Source: Acidobacteriaceae bacterium (GTDB lineage Bacteria; Acidobacteriota; Terriglobia; Terriglobales; Acidobacteriaceae). From it: a stretch of DNA of 63,345 nt. The translations under genes and the position numbers were made by a program. Of this stretch, positions 27,864 to 35,611 are shown in pieces. The DNA lies in NCBI GenBank assembly GCA_027452125.1, contig DAIDGZ010000033.1, forward strand, positions 1-63,345. The letters are read 5' to 3'. Positions within the stretch are counted from its first letter, which is position 1, and each line of letters starts with the position of its first letter. The notes below the pieces were generated by a model. The model did not search any database. It saw nothing but the letters and a program-made list of their open reading frames with translations, and was not told where the DNA came from.

Positions 27864-27939
27864 TCCTGAGTGACGGCCGGAAGCATGGAGAGGGGCGTAC
27901 AGGCATCAGGAATTGCCATGATCCCACGGCCCCTCAGGA
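27864..27939. other. Nested inverted repeats, possible structured RNA
   Basis: Three helices nest within 76 bases: TCCTGAG (27864) with CTCAGGA (27933), GGCC (27875) with GGCC (27928), and CATGG (27884) with CCATG (27916). The stretch is noncoding on both strands as far as can be judged. There is no T-run for termination. It could be a small RNA, a 3' end structure of the upstream transcript or chance in GC-rich DNA. Confidence 0.3.
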
Positions 27940-28042
27940 AACGCCTGGTGGCTTAGTGGTGGCGCATGGGAGCAGCAGGGGGTTCATAAAGGGAAGGATG
28001 CGCAGAACTGGCCGAAGCGGTGCGGGGCTGGCGGAGTGTATC

Positions 28043-28070
28043 TTGACACGTGCTAGGCCGCGCGTATCTT
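28043..28070 (+). promoter_or_regulatory. Strong sigma70-type promoter upstream of yajC-secD-secF
   Basis: TTGACA (28043-28048) and TATCTT (28065-28070) are separated by 16 bases. Transcription would begin near 28077, leaving a leader of about 310 bases before the yajC start codon. Confidence 0.6.
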
Positions 28071-28095
28071 ATCTTCCTAGGCATTCTTTCGGGGC

Positions 28096-28297
28096 CCGGG
28101 AAGCAATTCTGCACACTAGAAGGTGCGTATTTGCAGCTGCGGAGCCGGAGGAAGGGCTGTGTCGAACAGGAAGTGAACGGCAGTGGGGAGCCCTGACTGG
28201 TAACCAGTGGAGCAGCGGGAGTTGCTCTGCGGCAGGGAAATGGTTCCCTCCTTCCCGAGCCTGGGCAGGCTGGATCATTCCCCAGGACGATTCCCGG
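28096..28297 (+). ncRNA. Candidate structured RNA or leader between promoter and yajC
   Basis: After the promoter there are about 300 bases without a convincing ORF. CCGGGAA (28096-28102) can pair with TTCCCGG (28291-28297), and TTCTG (28107-28111) with CAGGA (28283-28287), closing a domain of about 200 bases. Inside it AGGGAA-ATGG-TTCCCT (28234-28249) is a perfect 6-bp hairpin, and CTGGT-ACCAG is another short inverted repeat near 28200. The size would suit a 6S-like RNA or a regulatory leader of the sec operon. I cannot match it to a named RNA family from sequence alone. Confidence 0.35.
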
Positions 28298-28387
28298 AGA
28301 CTAATTTCTGAGGCAGGCGCCGGCTGAACAGCGGGATTGCCTGTGCCCCGGAGGATTGCGCGTGCGCGCCGCCGGGGCGAGCAAAGG

Positions 28388-28720
28388 ATGAACGTGGCGA
28401 CAAGTGTTGCATTGATGGCGGCGCAGCCCGCCGGGGCGGCCGGGGGCAGTTTGACTCTGCTACTGCCAGTCCTGCTGATCTTCGTGCTGTACTTTTTGAT
28501 GATCCGTCCGCAACAAAAGCGGCAAAAACAGTGGCAGCAGATGCTGGGCAGCATCAAGTCCGGCGACCGGGTGACCACGGCGGGCGGAATTCGCGGCACG
28601 ATTCTGTCGATCAAGGACGACGTGGTGATTATCCGCGTGGCGCCGGACAACCTGAAACTGGAAGTGGCCAAGACCGCGATCGCCTCCGTAACCACGCAGG
28701 ACACCGGCTCAGAGAATTGA
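28388..28720 (+). CDS. yajC: Sec translocon accessory subunit YajC
   Basis: YajC (110 residues) is a single-span membrane protein that associates with SecDF. ATG 28388 (AAAGG upstream) is preferred to a TTG at 28337. The diagnostic LLLPVLLIFVLYFLMIRPQQKRQK is followed by the cytoplasmic domain LGSIKSGDRVTTAGGIRG and DNLKLEVAKTAI. It is the first gene of yajC-secD-secF, 43 bases before secD. Confidence 0.93.
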   Translation: MNVATSVALMAAQPAGAAGGSLTLLLPVLLIFVLYFLMIRPQQKRQKQWQQMLGSIKSGDRVTTAGGIRGTILSIKDDVVIIRVAPDNLKLEVAKTAIASVTTQDTGSEN

Positions 28721-28763
28721 GCCGGCAAGTTTTTTGGGCCTTTGGGGCCAGAGAAATGGAACT

Positions 28764-30386
28764 ATGAAGAAGGATCTCAAGAATAAAATTGCCCTGATTG
28801 TCGTCGTCCTGCTGGCGTTTCTTTACGGCATTTTTGGAGTGCCGTCGGGCCTGACGCCCAAGGACCTGCTGCAGTCTGTTCGCAACCGCATCCACCTGGG
28901 TCTTGACCTGCAGGGTGGCGCGCACTTGATTTTGCAGGTGCAGGTGCAGGAGGCGGTGAGCGCGGAGACAGACAACACCGTGCAGGACATTACGCAGAAT
29001 CTGCAGAAGTCCAATCTGAGTTTTTCGCAGGTCTACAAGCCGGACCCGAAGCGGCCGGATGTGATCCAGGTGCTGGGTGCATCTCCGTCGCAGGCGAACA
29101 GCGTGGAGTCGCTGCTGGATGGCACGCGCTACGCGAATGAGTACGATGTGTCGAACGGTGCGAACGGCACCTACACGCTGACCATGAAGCCCATCTATGA
29201 GCGAGATCTGGAACAGCGCACGGTGCAGCAGGCGATCGAGACGATCCGTGACCGCGTGGATGCGCTGGGTGTGACCGAGCCGCAGATTGCTCCCTATGGC
29301 CTGGGCGCCAACCAGATTCTGGTGGAACTGCCGGGCGTGAGCGATCTGGATCAGGTGGAGCGGATCATGCGCGAGACCGCCCGACTGGAGATTCACGCCG
29401 TGATCGGTGGGCCCTTCCCCAGCCGTGAGGCCGCATTGGCCAGCATGGGGGGCGCGGTGCCTCCGGATCAGGAGATCATGCCTGCCAGTGGAGCCATGGC
29501 TGGCGCCGGATCGGGTAACGATACGTTTTACGTGTTGCAGCGGCTGGCCATTGTGGCTGGCAGCGACTTCCGTTCCGCAACGCCGGGCACGAATCCCAAC
29601 ACCGGCCAGCGCGATGTGAACTTCACGCTGACGGATGCAGCCGGCGACAAGTTCTGGAACTATACCAGCGCCAATGTGGGTAAGAGCATGGCGGTGGTGA
29701 TGGGCGGTACGGTGCGCGAGGTGGCCACGATTCAGAGCGCCATCCGCGACAGCGGTGAGATTACCGGCAGCTTCAGCCAGGATGAGGTCATGATGCTCTC
29801 CAAGCTGCTGCGCACCGGCGCGCTGCCAGCCACGCTGACCTACATCGACGAGAACACGGTGGGGGCAACGCTGGGAGCGGACTCGATTCGCGCGGGCGTG
29901 ACTGCGGCCATTGTGGGCGTGCTGCTGGTGTGGGCGTTCATGCTGGTGTACTACAAGTGGTCGGGCGTCAACGCCGATCTGGCTCTGTTCCTGAACCTGG
30001 TGATCCTGCTGGGCTTCATGGGCTTCTCCAAGGCGACGCTTACCCTGCCGGGCATAGCTGGTGTAATTCTGACCATCGGTATGGGCGTCGACTCGAACGT
30101 TCTGATCTTCGAGCGCATTCGCGAAGAGATCCGTGCGGGGAAGGCGCCTTCAGCGGCGGTAGACCAGGGCTTTGCACACGCGTGGGTCACGATTCTGGAT
30201 ACGCACGTGACGACGATCGTTTCAGCGGCAATTCTGTTCCTCTTTGGAACCGGGCCGGTGAAGGGATTTGCCACCACGCTGACCTTTGGTCTGGCGGCGA
30301 ATCTGTTCACGGCGGTGTATGTGTCGCGCGTGATCTTCGATGCGCACTTGAGCAAGCTTGAGCCGGGCAAGATGGTCTCCATCTAG
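28764..30386 (+). CDS. secD: Protein translocase subunit SecD
   Basis: SecD (540 residues) is the RND-type partner of SecF that uses proton motive force to pull proteins through the Sec channel. ATG 28764 (MKKDLKNKIALIVVVLL) is chosen over a TTG at 28734. Landmarks are the first helix, LGLDLQGGAHL, the P1 region with VDALGVTEPQIAPYG, and the membrane block with LPGIAGVILTIGMGVDSNVLIFERIREE and HVTTIVSAAILFLFGTGPVKGFA. The gap to secF is about 107 bases and holds two hairpins. Confidence 0.95.
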   Translation: MKKDLKNKIALIVVVLLAFLYGIFGVPSGLTPKDLLQSVRNRIHLGLDLQGGAHLILQVQVQEAVSAETDNTVQDITQNLQKSNLSFSQVYKPDPKRPDVIQVLGASPSQANSVESLLDGTRYANEYDVSNGANGTYTLTMKPIYERDLEQRTVQQAIETIRDRVDALGVTEPQIAPYGLGANQILVELPGVSDLDQVERIMRETARLEIHAVIGGPFPSREAALASMGGAVPPDQEIMPASGAMAGAGSGNDTFYVLQRLAIVAGSDFRSATPGTNPNTGQRDVNFTLTDAAGDKFWNYTSANVGKSMAVVMGGTVREVATIQSAIRDSGEITGSFSQDEVMMLSKLLRTGALPATLTYIDENTVGATLGADSIRAGVTAAIVGVLLVWAFMLVYYKWSGVNADLALFLNLVILLGFMGFSKATLTLPGIAGVILTIGMGVDSNVLIFERIREEIRAGKAPSAAVDQGFAHAWVTILDTHVTTIVSAAILFLFGTGPVKGFATTLTFGLAANLFTAVYVSRVIFDAHLSKLEPGKMVSI

Positions 30387-30406
30387 CGAAATACCCAGCG
30401 ATGAAT

Positions 30407-30469
30407 CGCCGGTCTGAGCGTCAGGCCGGCGAAGAAAAGAATCAGTGCTGAAGCCGAAAGAGCTTCAGC
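30407..30469 (+). repeat. Two tandem hairpins between secD and secF
   Basis: CGCCGGTCTGA (30407-30417) and TCAGGCCGGCG (30421-30431) form an 11-bp stem with a GCG loop and one G-T pair. GCTGAAGC (30447-30454) and GCTTCAGC (30462-30469) form an 8-bp stem with a 7-base loop. There is no T-run, so they may be mRNA processing or stability elements, or copies of a REP-like intergenic repeat. Confidence 0.5.
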
Positions 30470-30493
30470 CTCCCAGGGAAGGGACGAGAAGCA

Positions 30494-31456
30494 GTGGAAT
30501 TCTTTCATGATGTAAAGGTGGACTGGCTGGGAAAGAAGTGGTACTTCCTGGCCTTCTCAATGATCTTCAGCGTTGCAGGCGTCATCTCGATGGCGTGGCA
30601 CATCCACACGATTGGAAGCCCGGTGCCGCTGGGCGTGGACTTCCGCGGCGGTACCCAGGTCGAGGTGCAGTTCAATCAGAGGCCGGATCTGAACCAGATT
30701 CGCCAGGCCATCAACGATACGGGCATCAGCGACGCCGAGATCTCAACTTTCGGCGAAGCTGCGAACAATGAAGTGCTCATCGGCCTGCCCGAGCAGACGA
30801 ATGAGTCGGCTCTGGATACAGGGCGCCAGCAGATTGAGAATGCGTTGCGGGCGCACTACACGAGCAACTTCACGGTGCGCAGCGTGCAGGTGGTGGGTCC
30901 CACGGTAGGGCACCAATTAGAGCGCCAGGCCGCTCTGGCCACGCTGTATTCACTGCTGGGCATGCTGGTGTATCTCTGGTTCCGCTTCCAGCTGATTTAC
31001 GGTGTGGCCGCGGTGGTGGCCTGCTTCCACGACACGCTGATTACGGTGGGCGCTTTCGCGCTGACTAACCAGGAGATCAGCCTGACGGTGATCGCGGCCA
31101 TTCTGACGCTGGTGGGCTATTCGATGAACGACACCATCGTGGTGTTTGATCGTATCCGCGAGAACCTGCGGATGAGCCGCCGCGAACCGCTGCCGGATCT
31201 GGTGAATCGCAGCATCAACCAGACGCTGAGCCGGACGGTGCTGACTTCCGGGCTGACCTTCCTGACCGTGCTGTCGCTGTTCATCTTCGGTGGCCAGGTT
31301 CTGAAGGGCTTCTCGTTTGCGCTGGTCGTGGGTATTCTCATCGGCACCTATTCGTCGATTGCAGTTGCCGCGCCGATGCTGGTGGCTTACCAGGAATGGC
31401 GCGCAGGCAAGGGCAAGAACGTGAGCCTGCCTGCCGCGAAGCGCACGCGGGCCTAA
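30494..31456 (+). CDS. secF: Protein translocase subunit SecF
   Basis: SecF (320 residues) completes the SecDF motor. Translation begins at GTG 30494 (GGGACGAG upstream), giving an N-terminus MEFFHDVKVDWLGKKWYF. The family signatures are VDFRGGTQVEVQF after the first helix and YSMNDTIVVFDRIRENLR in the membrane domain, followed by SINQTLSRTVLTSGLTFL. The protein ends with a short basic tail. Confidence 0.95.
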   Translation: MEFFHDVKVDWLGKKWYFLAFSMIFSVAGVISMAWHIHTIGSPVPLGVDFRGGTQVEVQFNQRPDLNQIRQAINDTGISDAEISTFGEAANNEVLIGLPEQTNESALDTGRQQIENALRAHYTSNFTVRSVQVVGPTVGHQLERQAALATLYSLLGMLVYLWFRFQLIYGVAAVVACFHDTLITVGAFALTNQEISLTVIAAILTLVGYSMNDTIVVFDRIRENLRMSRREPLPDLVNRSINQTLSRTVLTSGLTFLTVLSLFIFGGQVLKGFSFALVVGILIGTYSSIAVAAPMLVAYQEWRAGKGKNVSLPAAKRTRA

Positions 31457-31695
31457 CAGGTTGAAAATGCATGCGCCGGGTCGTGGTTCAGGCCTGGCGG
31501 ATGCGGGCATCAGGCGGCTGGGGAAAGGTTTTCCGAGCCGATGCAAATGGACTGGTTACGGGGCTCGCTTGGCAGTGGATATGCGGTTCTGATAAGGTGA
31601 ACACGCTTCTGTGAGATCGATTTCCTTTCCGGGAACATTTTCCGATCTTGCGGTGTCCAATGTAGAGGTAAACAACACCCGATTCGAGGCTGGCT

Positions 31696-32418
31696 ATGTT
31701 TGAAGATTCCACATTTGAATCCGGAGGCAAAATCAAAACGAAGAGTGGCCGTTGGATGATGTTCACGTTCATCGTGAACGGGTCCATTCTCTTCCTTCTG
31801 ATCTTGATTCCGCTGATCTATCCCGAGGCTCTGCCGAAGGCAGCCATGCAGACGCTTCTGATTGCCCCGCCGCCGCCACCGCCGCCGCCACCGCCACCGC
31901 CACCGCCGGAGGTGCACGTGGTGCATGTGCAGTCAGAGATGATGAACAATCAGCTGACAGCGCCAACACGGATTCCGAAGAACATTCAGATGGTGACGGA
32001 GAAGGAAGCGCCGCCGTCGTCGGGCTTTGGCGTCGCCGGCATGGAAGGCATGGGCGGCTCTTCGGGTGGTGTAATGGGCAGCATCTTCGGCAGCGGCAAG
32101 GCTCCGCAGGTGAAGGCAGCTCCGCCGAAGAAGGTTAATATCTCGGCAGGTGTGGCCGTGGGTATGTTGGTCCAGAAGACCATGCCGATCTACCCGCCGA
32201 TCGCCAAGGCGGCCCGGGTGCAGGGCACGGTGGTTCTGCAGGCGACGATCTCCAAGCAGGGGACGATCGAGAATCTGCGGGTGATCAGCGGGCCGGCGAT
32301 GTTGCAGCAGGCAGCTTTGGATGCGGTGCGCAGCTGGCGCTATCGTCCTTACCTGTTGAACGGCGAACCAGTGGAAGTGGAAACCACGGTAGACGTGATC
32401 TTCACGCTGGGTGGCTGA
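31696..32418 (+). CDS. tonB: Energy transducer TonB
   Basis: TonB (240 residues) carries inner-membrane energy to outer-membrane transporters. It has a short cytoplasmic N-terminus and one membrane helix (about 21-42). A run of 14 prolines (about 56-69) is followed by VHVVHV, then a Gly/Ser-rich spacer. The C-terminal TonB domain contains YPPIAKAARVQGTVVLQATI and AALDAVRSWRYRPYLLNGEP. It heads the set tonB-exbB-exbD-exbD. The proline stretch makes a low-complexity CCG/CCA tract in the DNA. Confidence 0.92.
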   Translation: MFEDSTFESGGKIKTKSGRWMMFTFIVNGSILFLLILIPLIYPEALPKAAMQTLLIAPPPPPPPPPPPPPPEVHVVHVQSEMMNNQLTAPTRIPKNIQMVTEKEAPPSSGFGVAGMEGMGGSSGGVMGSIFGSGKAPQVKAAPPKKVNISAGVAVGMLVQKTMPIYPPIAKAARVQGTVVLQATISKQGTIENLRVISGPAMLQQAALDAVRSWRYRPYLLNGEPVEVETTVDVIFTLGG

Positions 32419-32566
32419 TGCATGTTCCTGGCTTCCGGCGCGCAGCAGGCGCGGGCAGCCGCACGATTGACCTCAACGGAAGTTGGCCAGCGGCCTTACT
32501 CCCGGCAACCGTCCGCCGCGGCGGACAACGGAACTACTCAAGAAACTCCTTAGGAGGAACGATTCT

Positions 32567-33313
32567 GTGATTCTCGCTCAGCTCGCACACTTCGCTACGC
32601 ACTCTGTCAACGGCCTGGCCCTTCTCTTCCAGGAAGGGGAGCAGACGGTCAGCTTCAGCCCGATGGGGCTGTGGGACCACATGGGATGGCTGGCCCGCGC
32701 AGTGGCCATTATCCTGTTCATCGAGTCGATCTGGTCGCTGGCTGTGATGATCGACCGCTACCTGTATTTCTCCGCGGCCCGCAAGCAGTCGCGTGAGTTC
32801 GCCCCGAAGGTTGCCGGCGCGCTGAAGGACAGCAAGCTGGAAGAGGCGATCAAGATCGCCGACCGCAGCAAGAAGTCGCACCTGGCAGAAGTGGTAACGG
32901 CTGGTTTGCAGGAGTTCCGCGCCTCGGCCGGTGCTGCGACCCAGGAGAGCATCGAGAGCTCGAGCCGCGCTCTGGAGCGCGCCGAGGCCATCGTGCACGC
33001 CAAGCTGAAGCGGGGCCTGTCGGTTCTGGCCACCATCGGTTCGACGGCCCCGTTCGTGGGACTGTTCGGTACGGTTGTGGGTATTCTGAACGCCTTCCAG
33101 CAGATTGCCACCCAGAAGACCTCTGGTATCGGCGCGGTTGCCGGCGGTATTTCAGAGGCCCTGGTGACCACGGCGTTCGGTCTGCTTGTGGCTATCCCGG
33201 CCGTTATGGCCTTCAACTACTTCACTGGCCGCGTAGAGGCGTTCGACGTTGAGATGGACAACTCTTCGAGCGAGCTGATTGATTACTTCATCAAGCAGAG
33301 CCACAAGCGCTAA
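32567..33313 (+). CDS. exbB: MotA/TolQ/ExbB proton channel family protein
   Basis: This 248-residue protein forms the proton-conducting pentamer that powers TonB. The start is taken as GTG 32567, which has a strong TAGGAGG sequence 9 bases upstream; an upstream reading from 32483 adds a basic stretch unlike a membrane protein N-terminus. Three helices are visible, with the conserved GLSVLATIGSTAPFVGLFGTVVGI and the third helix ALVTTAFGLLVAIPAVMAFNYF. A 12-bp hairpin lies between this gene and exbD. Confidence 0.9.
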   Translation: MILAQLAHFATHSVNGLALLFQEGEQTVSFSPMGLWDHMGWLARAVAIILFIESIWSLAVMIDRYLYFSAARKQSREFAPKVAGALKDSKLEEAIKIADRSKKSHLAEVVTAGLQEFRASAGAATQESIESSSRALERAEAIVHAKLKRGLSVLATIGSTAPFVGLFGTVVGILNAFQQIATQKTSGIGAVAGGISEALVTTAFGLLVAIPAVMAFNYFTGRVEAFDVEMDNSSSELIDYFIKQSHKR

Positions 33314-33351
33314 ACAGAGCGGCTATCAGGCTGAGCGAGAGTCCTGACGGT

Positions 33352-33381
33352 CGGGCGGAGGAGCTTATACTTCTCCGCCCG
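33352..33381 (+). other. Intercistronic hairpin between exbB and exbD
   Basis: CGGGCGGAG-GAG (33352-33363) pairs with CTT-CTCCGCCCG (33370-33381), a 12-bp stem with a 6-base loop and one G-T pair. No T-run follows. It may act as partial attenuator or mRNA stabiliser that raises ExbB over ExbD. Confidence 0.5.
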
Positions 33382-33469
33382 CCGGAAGAAGGCCTGGCGC
33401 AGGCGAGCCGATCAGACGGGAAGCCGGATGGGATCCGGAACAAACTTCAGATGCACGGAGCCCTGAACA

Positions 33470-33910
33470 ATGGGAATTGCAGTTCGCAACGAAGGCGGTA
33501 AGGTCAATTCCAACATCAACGTGACACCGATGGTGGACGTGATGCTGGTGCTGCTCATCATCTTCATGGTGATCACCCCGATGCTGCAGAACAAGGTGTC
33601 AATCGACATGGCGCAGGTGGCTAATCCGACTGCCATGCCGGACGCTGACAAGGATGATGCGATTGTAGTGGCCATCACCCGCGACGGCGGAGTCTTTCTG
33701 GGGCAGAACAGGGTCGATCCCAGCCAGTTGGGTACGCTTGTGCGGGACAAACTTTCGGACAAGACGGACAAGACGATCTACGTTCGGGCGGATGCGCGCG
33801 CGCAGTTCAGGGCGGTAGAAGACGCCATTGACGATGTGCGCACGGCCGGAGTGGAAGACGTGGGCCTTCTGGTACAGAAGAAGGGCAATGATCTGGCGGG
33901 CGGGGAATAA
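33470..33910 (+). CDS. exbD: Biopolymer transport protein ExbD (first copy)
   Basis: ExbD (146 residues) has one membrane helix and a periplasmic domain and sits inside the ExbB pentamer. NINVTPMVDVMLVLLIIFMVI contains the essential aspartate of the helix (about Asp24). The C-terminal half (TIYVRADARAQFRAVEDAIDDVRTAGVEDVGLL) is the usual ExbD/TolR fold. Confidence 0.93.
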   Translation: MGIAVRNEGGKVNSNINVTPMVDVMLVLLIIFMVITPMLQNKVSIDMAQVANPTAMPDADKDDAIVVAITRDGGVFLGQNRVDPSQLGTLVRDKLSDKTDKTIYVRADARAQFRAVEDAIDDVRTAGVEDVGLLVQKKGNDLAGGE

Positions 33911-33968
33911 GGCTGCCCGAAGCACGAGAATTTAACGATTTGCAGGAAACAAACGAGGAGTTTCAGCC

Positions 33969-34403
33969 ATGGCAATGACAACAGGGGGTGGCGGTGGCGC
34001 AATGGGCGACATCAACGTCACGCCCATGATCGACATTCTGTTGGTGCTGTTGATCATCTTTATGGTCATCGTGCCGGTTACCCCGAAGGGTCTGGATGCG
34101 CTGGTCCCCCAGCCGCCGAAGAAGCAGCAGCAGCAACAGAACAATGACCGCACTATCGTGGTACAGGTGCTGTATCGCGCAGGGGCGCCGCCGGCGTACA
34201 AGATCAACGACACGGATGTGGCTCATGCGGAACTGTTGCCAAAGCTGACGGCGATCTTTGCCAACCGGGCTGAGCGTGTGATGTTCGTGAAGGGTGATGA
34301 CGATGTGAATTTTGCGTCAATCGCCGACGTCATCGACATTGGACGCGCCGCAAACGTGGATCACATCGGCCTGATGACGCCGAAGATCCAGGCTGGCCAG
34401 TAA
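33969..34403 (+). CDS. exbD: Biopolymer transport protein ExbD (second copy)
   Basis: A second ExbD/TolR protein of 144 residues follows 58 bases after the first. It keeps DINVTPMIDILLVLLIIFMVIV with the membrane aspartate, but has a glutamine-rich stretch (KKQQQQQ) after the helix. The C-terminal half reads VMFVKGDDDVNFASIADVIDIGRAANVDHIGLM. Tandem divergent ExbD copies may form heterodimers or serve separate TonB partners. Confidence 0.92.
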   Translation: MAMTTGGGGGAMGDINVTPMIDILLVLLIIFMVIVPVTPKGLDALVPQPPKKQQQQQNNDRTIVVQVLYRAGAPPAYKINDTDVAHAELLPKLTAIFANRAERVMFVKGDDDVNFASIADVIDIGRAANVDHIGLMTPKIQAGQ

Positions 34404-34676
34404 GCCGGCTGGGCGTCTGCCGCGCCCCGCGCAGCCTGTCCGGAGAGTTGCCGGAACCGAGCTTCGCAGAGTGTGGAGAATCAGGGAATGGAGCTGGAAC
34501 GAGTTTCCGCTCCATACACTGGCAAAGAATCAGCCGCGCCCGGAAGCAGCCGACCCGGGCGGCAACGGGAGTACAATTCACACATTCTGGTTCCGGTTTC
34601 TCCCGCCCGCGGCCAGTTGCAGAAGATTCCAGGCGCGCGACCCATAGCCGTCCGCCTCAAGGAGAAGGATACGAAC

Positions 34677-35513
34677 ATGAATCGACCCGCACGTATTACG
34701 GCGCTCGCGGTGACCTTGGCCGGCATGGTGCTATCCATGAGCGGGTGCAACCAGCTAGCCGCCCGCGACCAGTTGAACAAGGGAGTAGAAGCCTACAAGA
34801 GTGCGCACTATGAAGAGGCCATTGGACACTTCCAGAGGGCCACTCAGCTCGATCCCAAACTGCCAATGGCAAAGACGTATCTGGCCACGGCGCTGTCGCA
34901 GAACGTAGTTCCCGGCCTTACCACACCGGAGAACCTGAAGAATGCGGATCAGGCGATTGCCCTCTTCAAGGATGTTCTGGCTCAGGATCCGAACGATGTG
35001 AACAGCATGAAGCAGATTGCCGGCATCTACTTCAGCGTGAAGAAGCTGGATGATGCCAAGGATTGGCAGAAGAAGGTCCTGGCGGTGGATCCCAAGGATC
35101 CCGAGGCTGCTTATACCATCGGCGTGATCGACTGGACTCAGTCGCATGAGAATCTTCTGAAGGCCCTGCAGCCGGCTGGCTTCAATGATGACGGCGAAGG
35201 CAACGTGAAGGTTCCCAAGAAGATCATGGACGCGGTCAAGGAACAGAATGCGCCGTTTATCGAGGAAGGCCTGAAGTACATGAATCAGGCTGTTGCCAAC
35301 CGCGCCAATTACGACGACGCCATGACGTATCTGAACCTGCTCTATCGTGCCAAGGCCAATGTGGACTTCGGCAATGCCGCAGCCGTGAAGGCTGATCTAG
35401 CGGCGGCGCAGGACTGGACAGCCAAAGCAATGGGCGCTCGCAAGGCGAACGAAGAGAAGAAGAACGCCGGACCGGGCGGCATTACGATGGACGCGAACGG
35501 CAACATGAAGTAG
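34677..35513 (+). CDS. TPR-repeat lipoprotein
   Basis: The 278-residue lipoprotein begins at ATG 34677 (AAGGAG upstream) and has a lipobox MSGC near residue 24. Several tetratricopeptide repeats follow: AYKSAHYEEAIGHFQRATQLDPKLP, then AIALFKDVLAQDPNDVNSMKQIAGIYF, DDAKDWQKKVLAVDPKDPEAAYTIG and a degenerate fourth. The C-terminal part is helical with a lysine/asparagine-rich tail. It ends the tonB-exb cluster and has a strong terminator behind it. It may bind the periplasmic face of the Exb/Ton machinery; this is inference from position. Confidence 0.75.
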   Translation: MNRPARITALAVTLAGMVLSMSGCNQLAARDQLNKGVEAYKSAHYEEAIGHFQRATQLDPKLPMAKTYLATALSQNVVPGLTTPENLKNADQAIALFKDVLAQDPNDVNSMKQIAGIYFSVKKLDDAKDWQKKVLAVDPKDPEAAYTIGVIDWTQSHENLLKALQPAGFNDDGEGNVKVPKKIMDAVKEQNAPFIEEGLKYMNQAVANRANYDDAMTYLNLLYRAKANVDFGNAAAVKADLAAAQDWTAKAMGARKANEEKKNAGPGGITMDANGNMK

Positions 35514-35537
35514 TTGCGCTTCGTGGCAGTAATTATG

Positions 35538-35570
35538 AACGGCCTCCGCATCCAGCGGGGGCCGTTTTCA
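35538..35570 (+). terminator. Intrinsic terminator after the TPR lipoprotein
   Basis: A 12-bp stem (AACGGCCTCCGC at 35538-35549 with GCGGGGGCCGTT at 35555-35566, one G-T pair, 5-base loop) ends in a short T-rich tail. Confidence 0.85.
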
Positions 35571-35611
35571 TTTATCCTCCATCTTCAGTGATTTCATCGC
35601 CGAGGTGGACT

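Noticed and set aside
28337-28387. Upstream TTG start for yajC
   Set aside because: It adds an Arg-rich stretch not found in YajC, and ATG 28388 has a proper ribosome-binding site.
31864-31911. Short tandem repeat of CCG/CCA units
   Set aside because: It encodes the proline run of TonB, an ordinary feature of that family, and is not a separate repeat element.
32483-32566. Upstream start for exbB
   Set aside because: The extra 28 residues are basic and unlike ExbB; GTG 32567 has a strong TAGGAGG upstream.
34473-34676. N-terminal extension of the TPR lipoprotein
   Set aside because: The extended reading would bury the signal and lipobox inside the protein; ATG 34677 with AAGGAG gives a normal lipoprotein.
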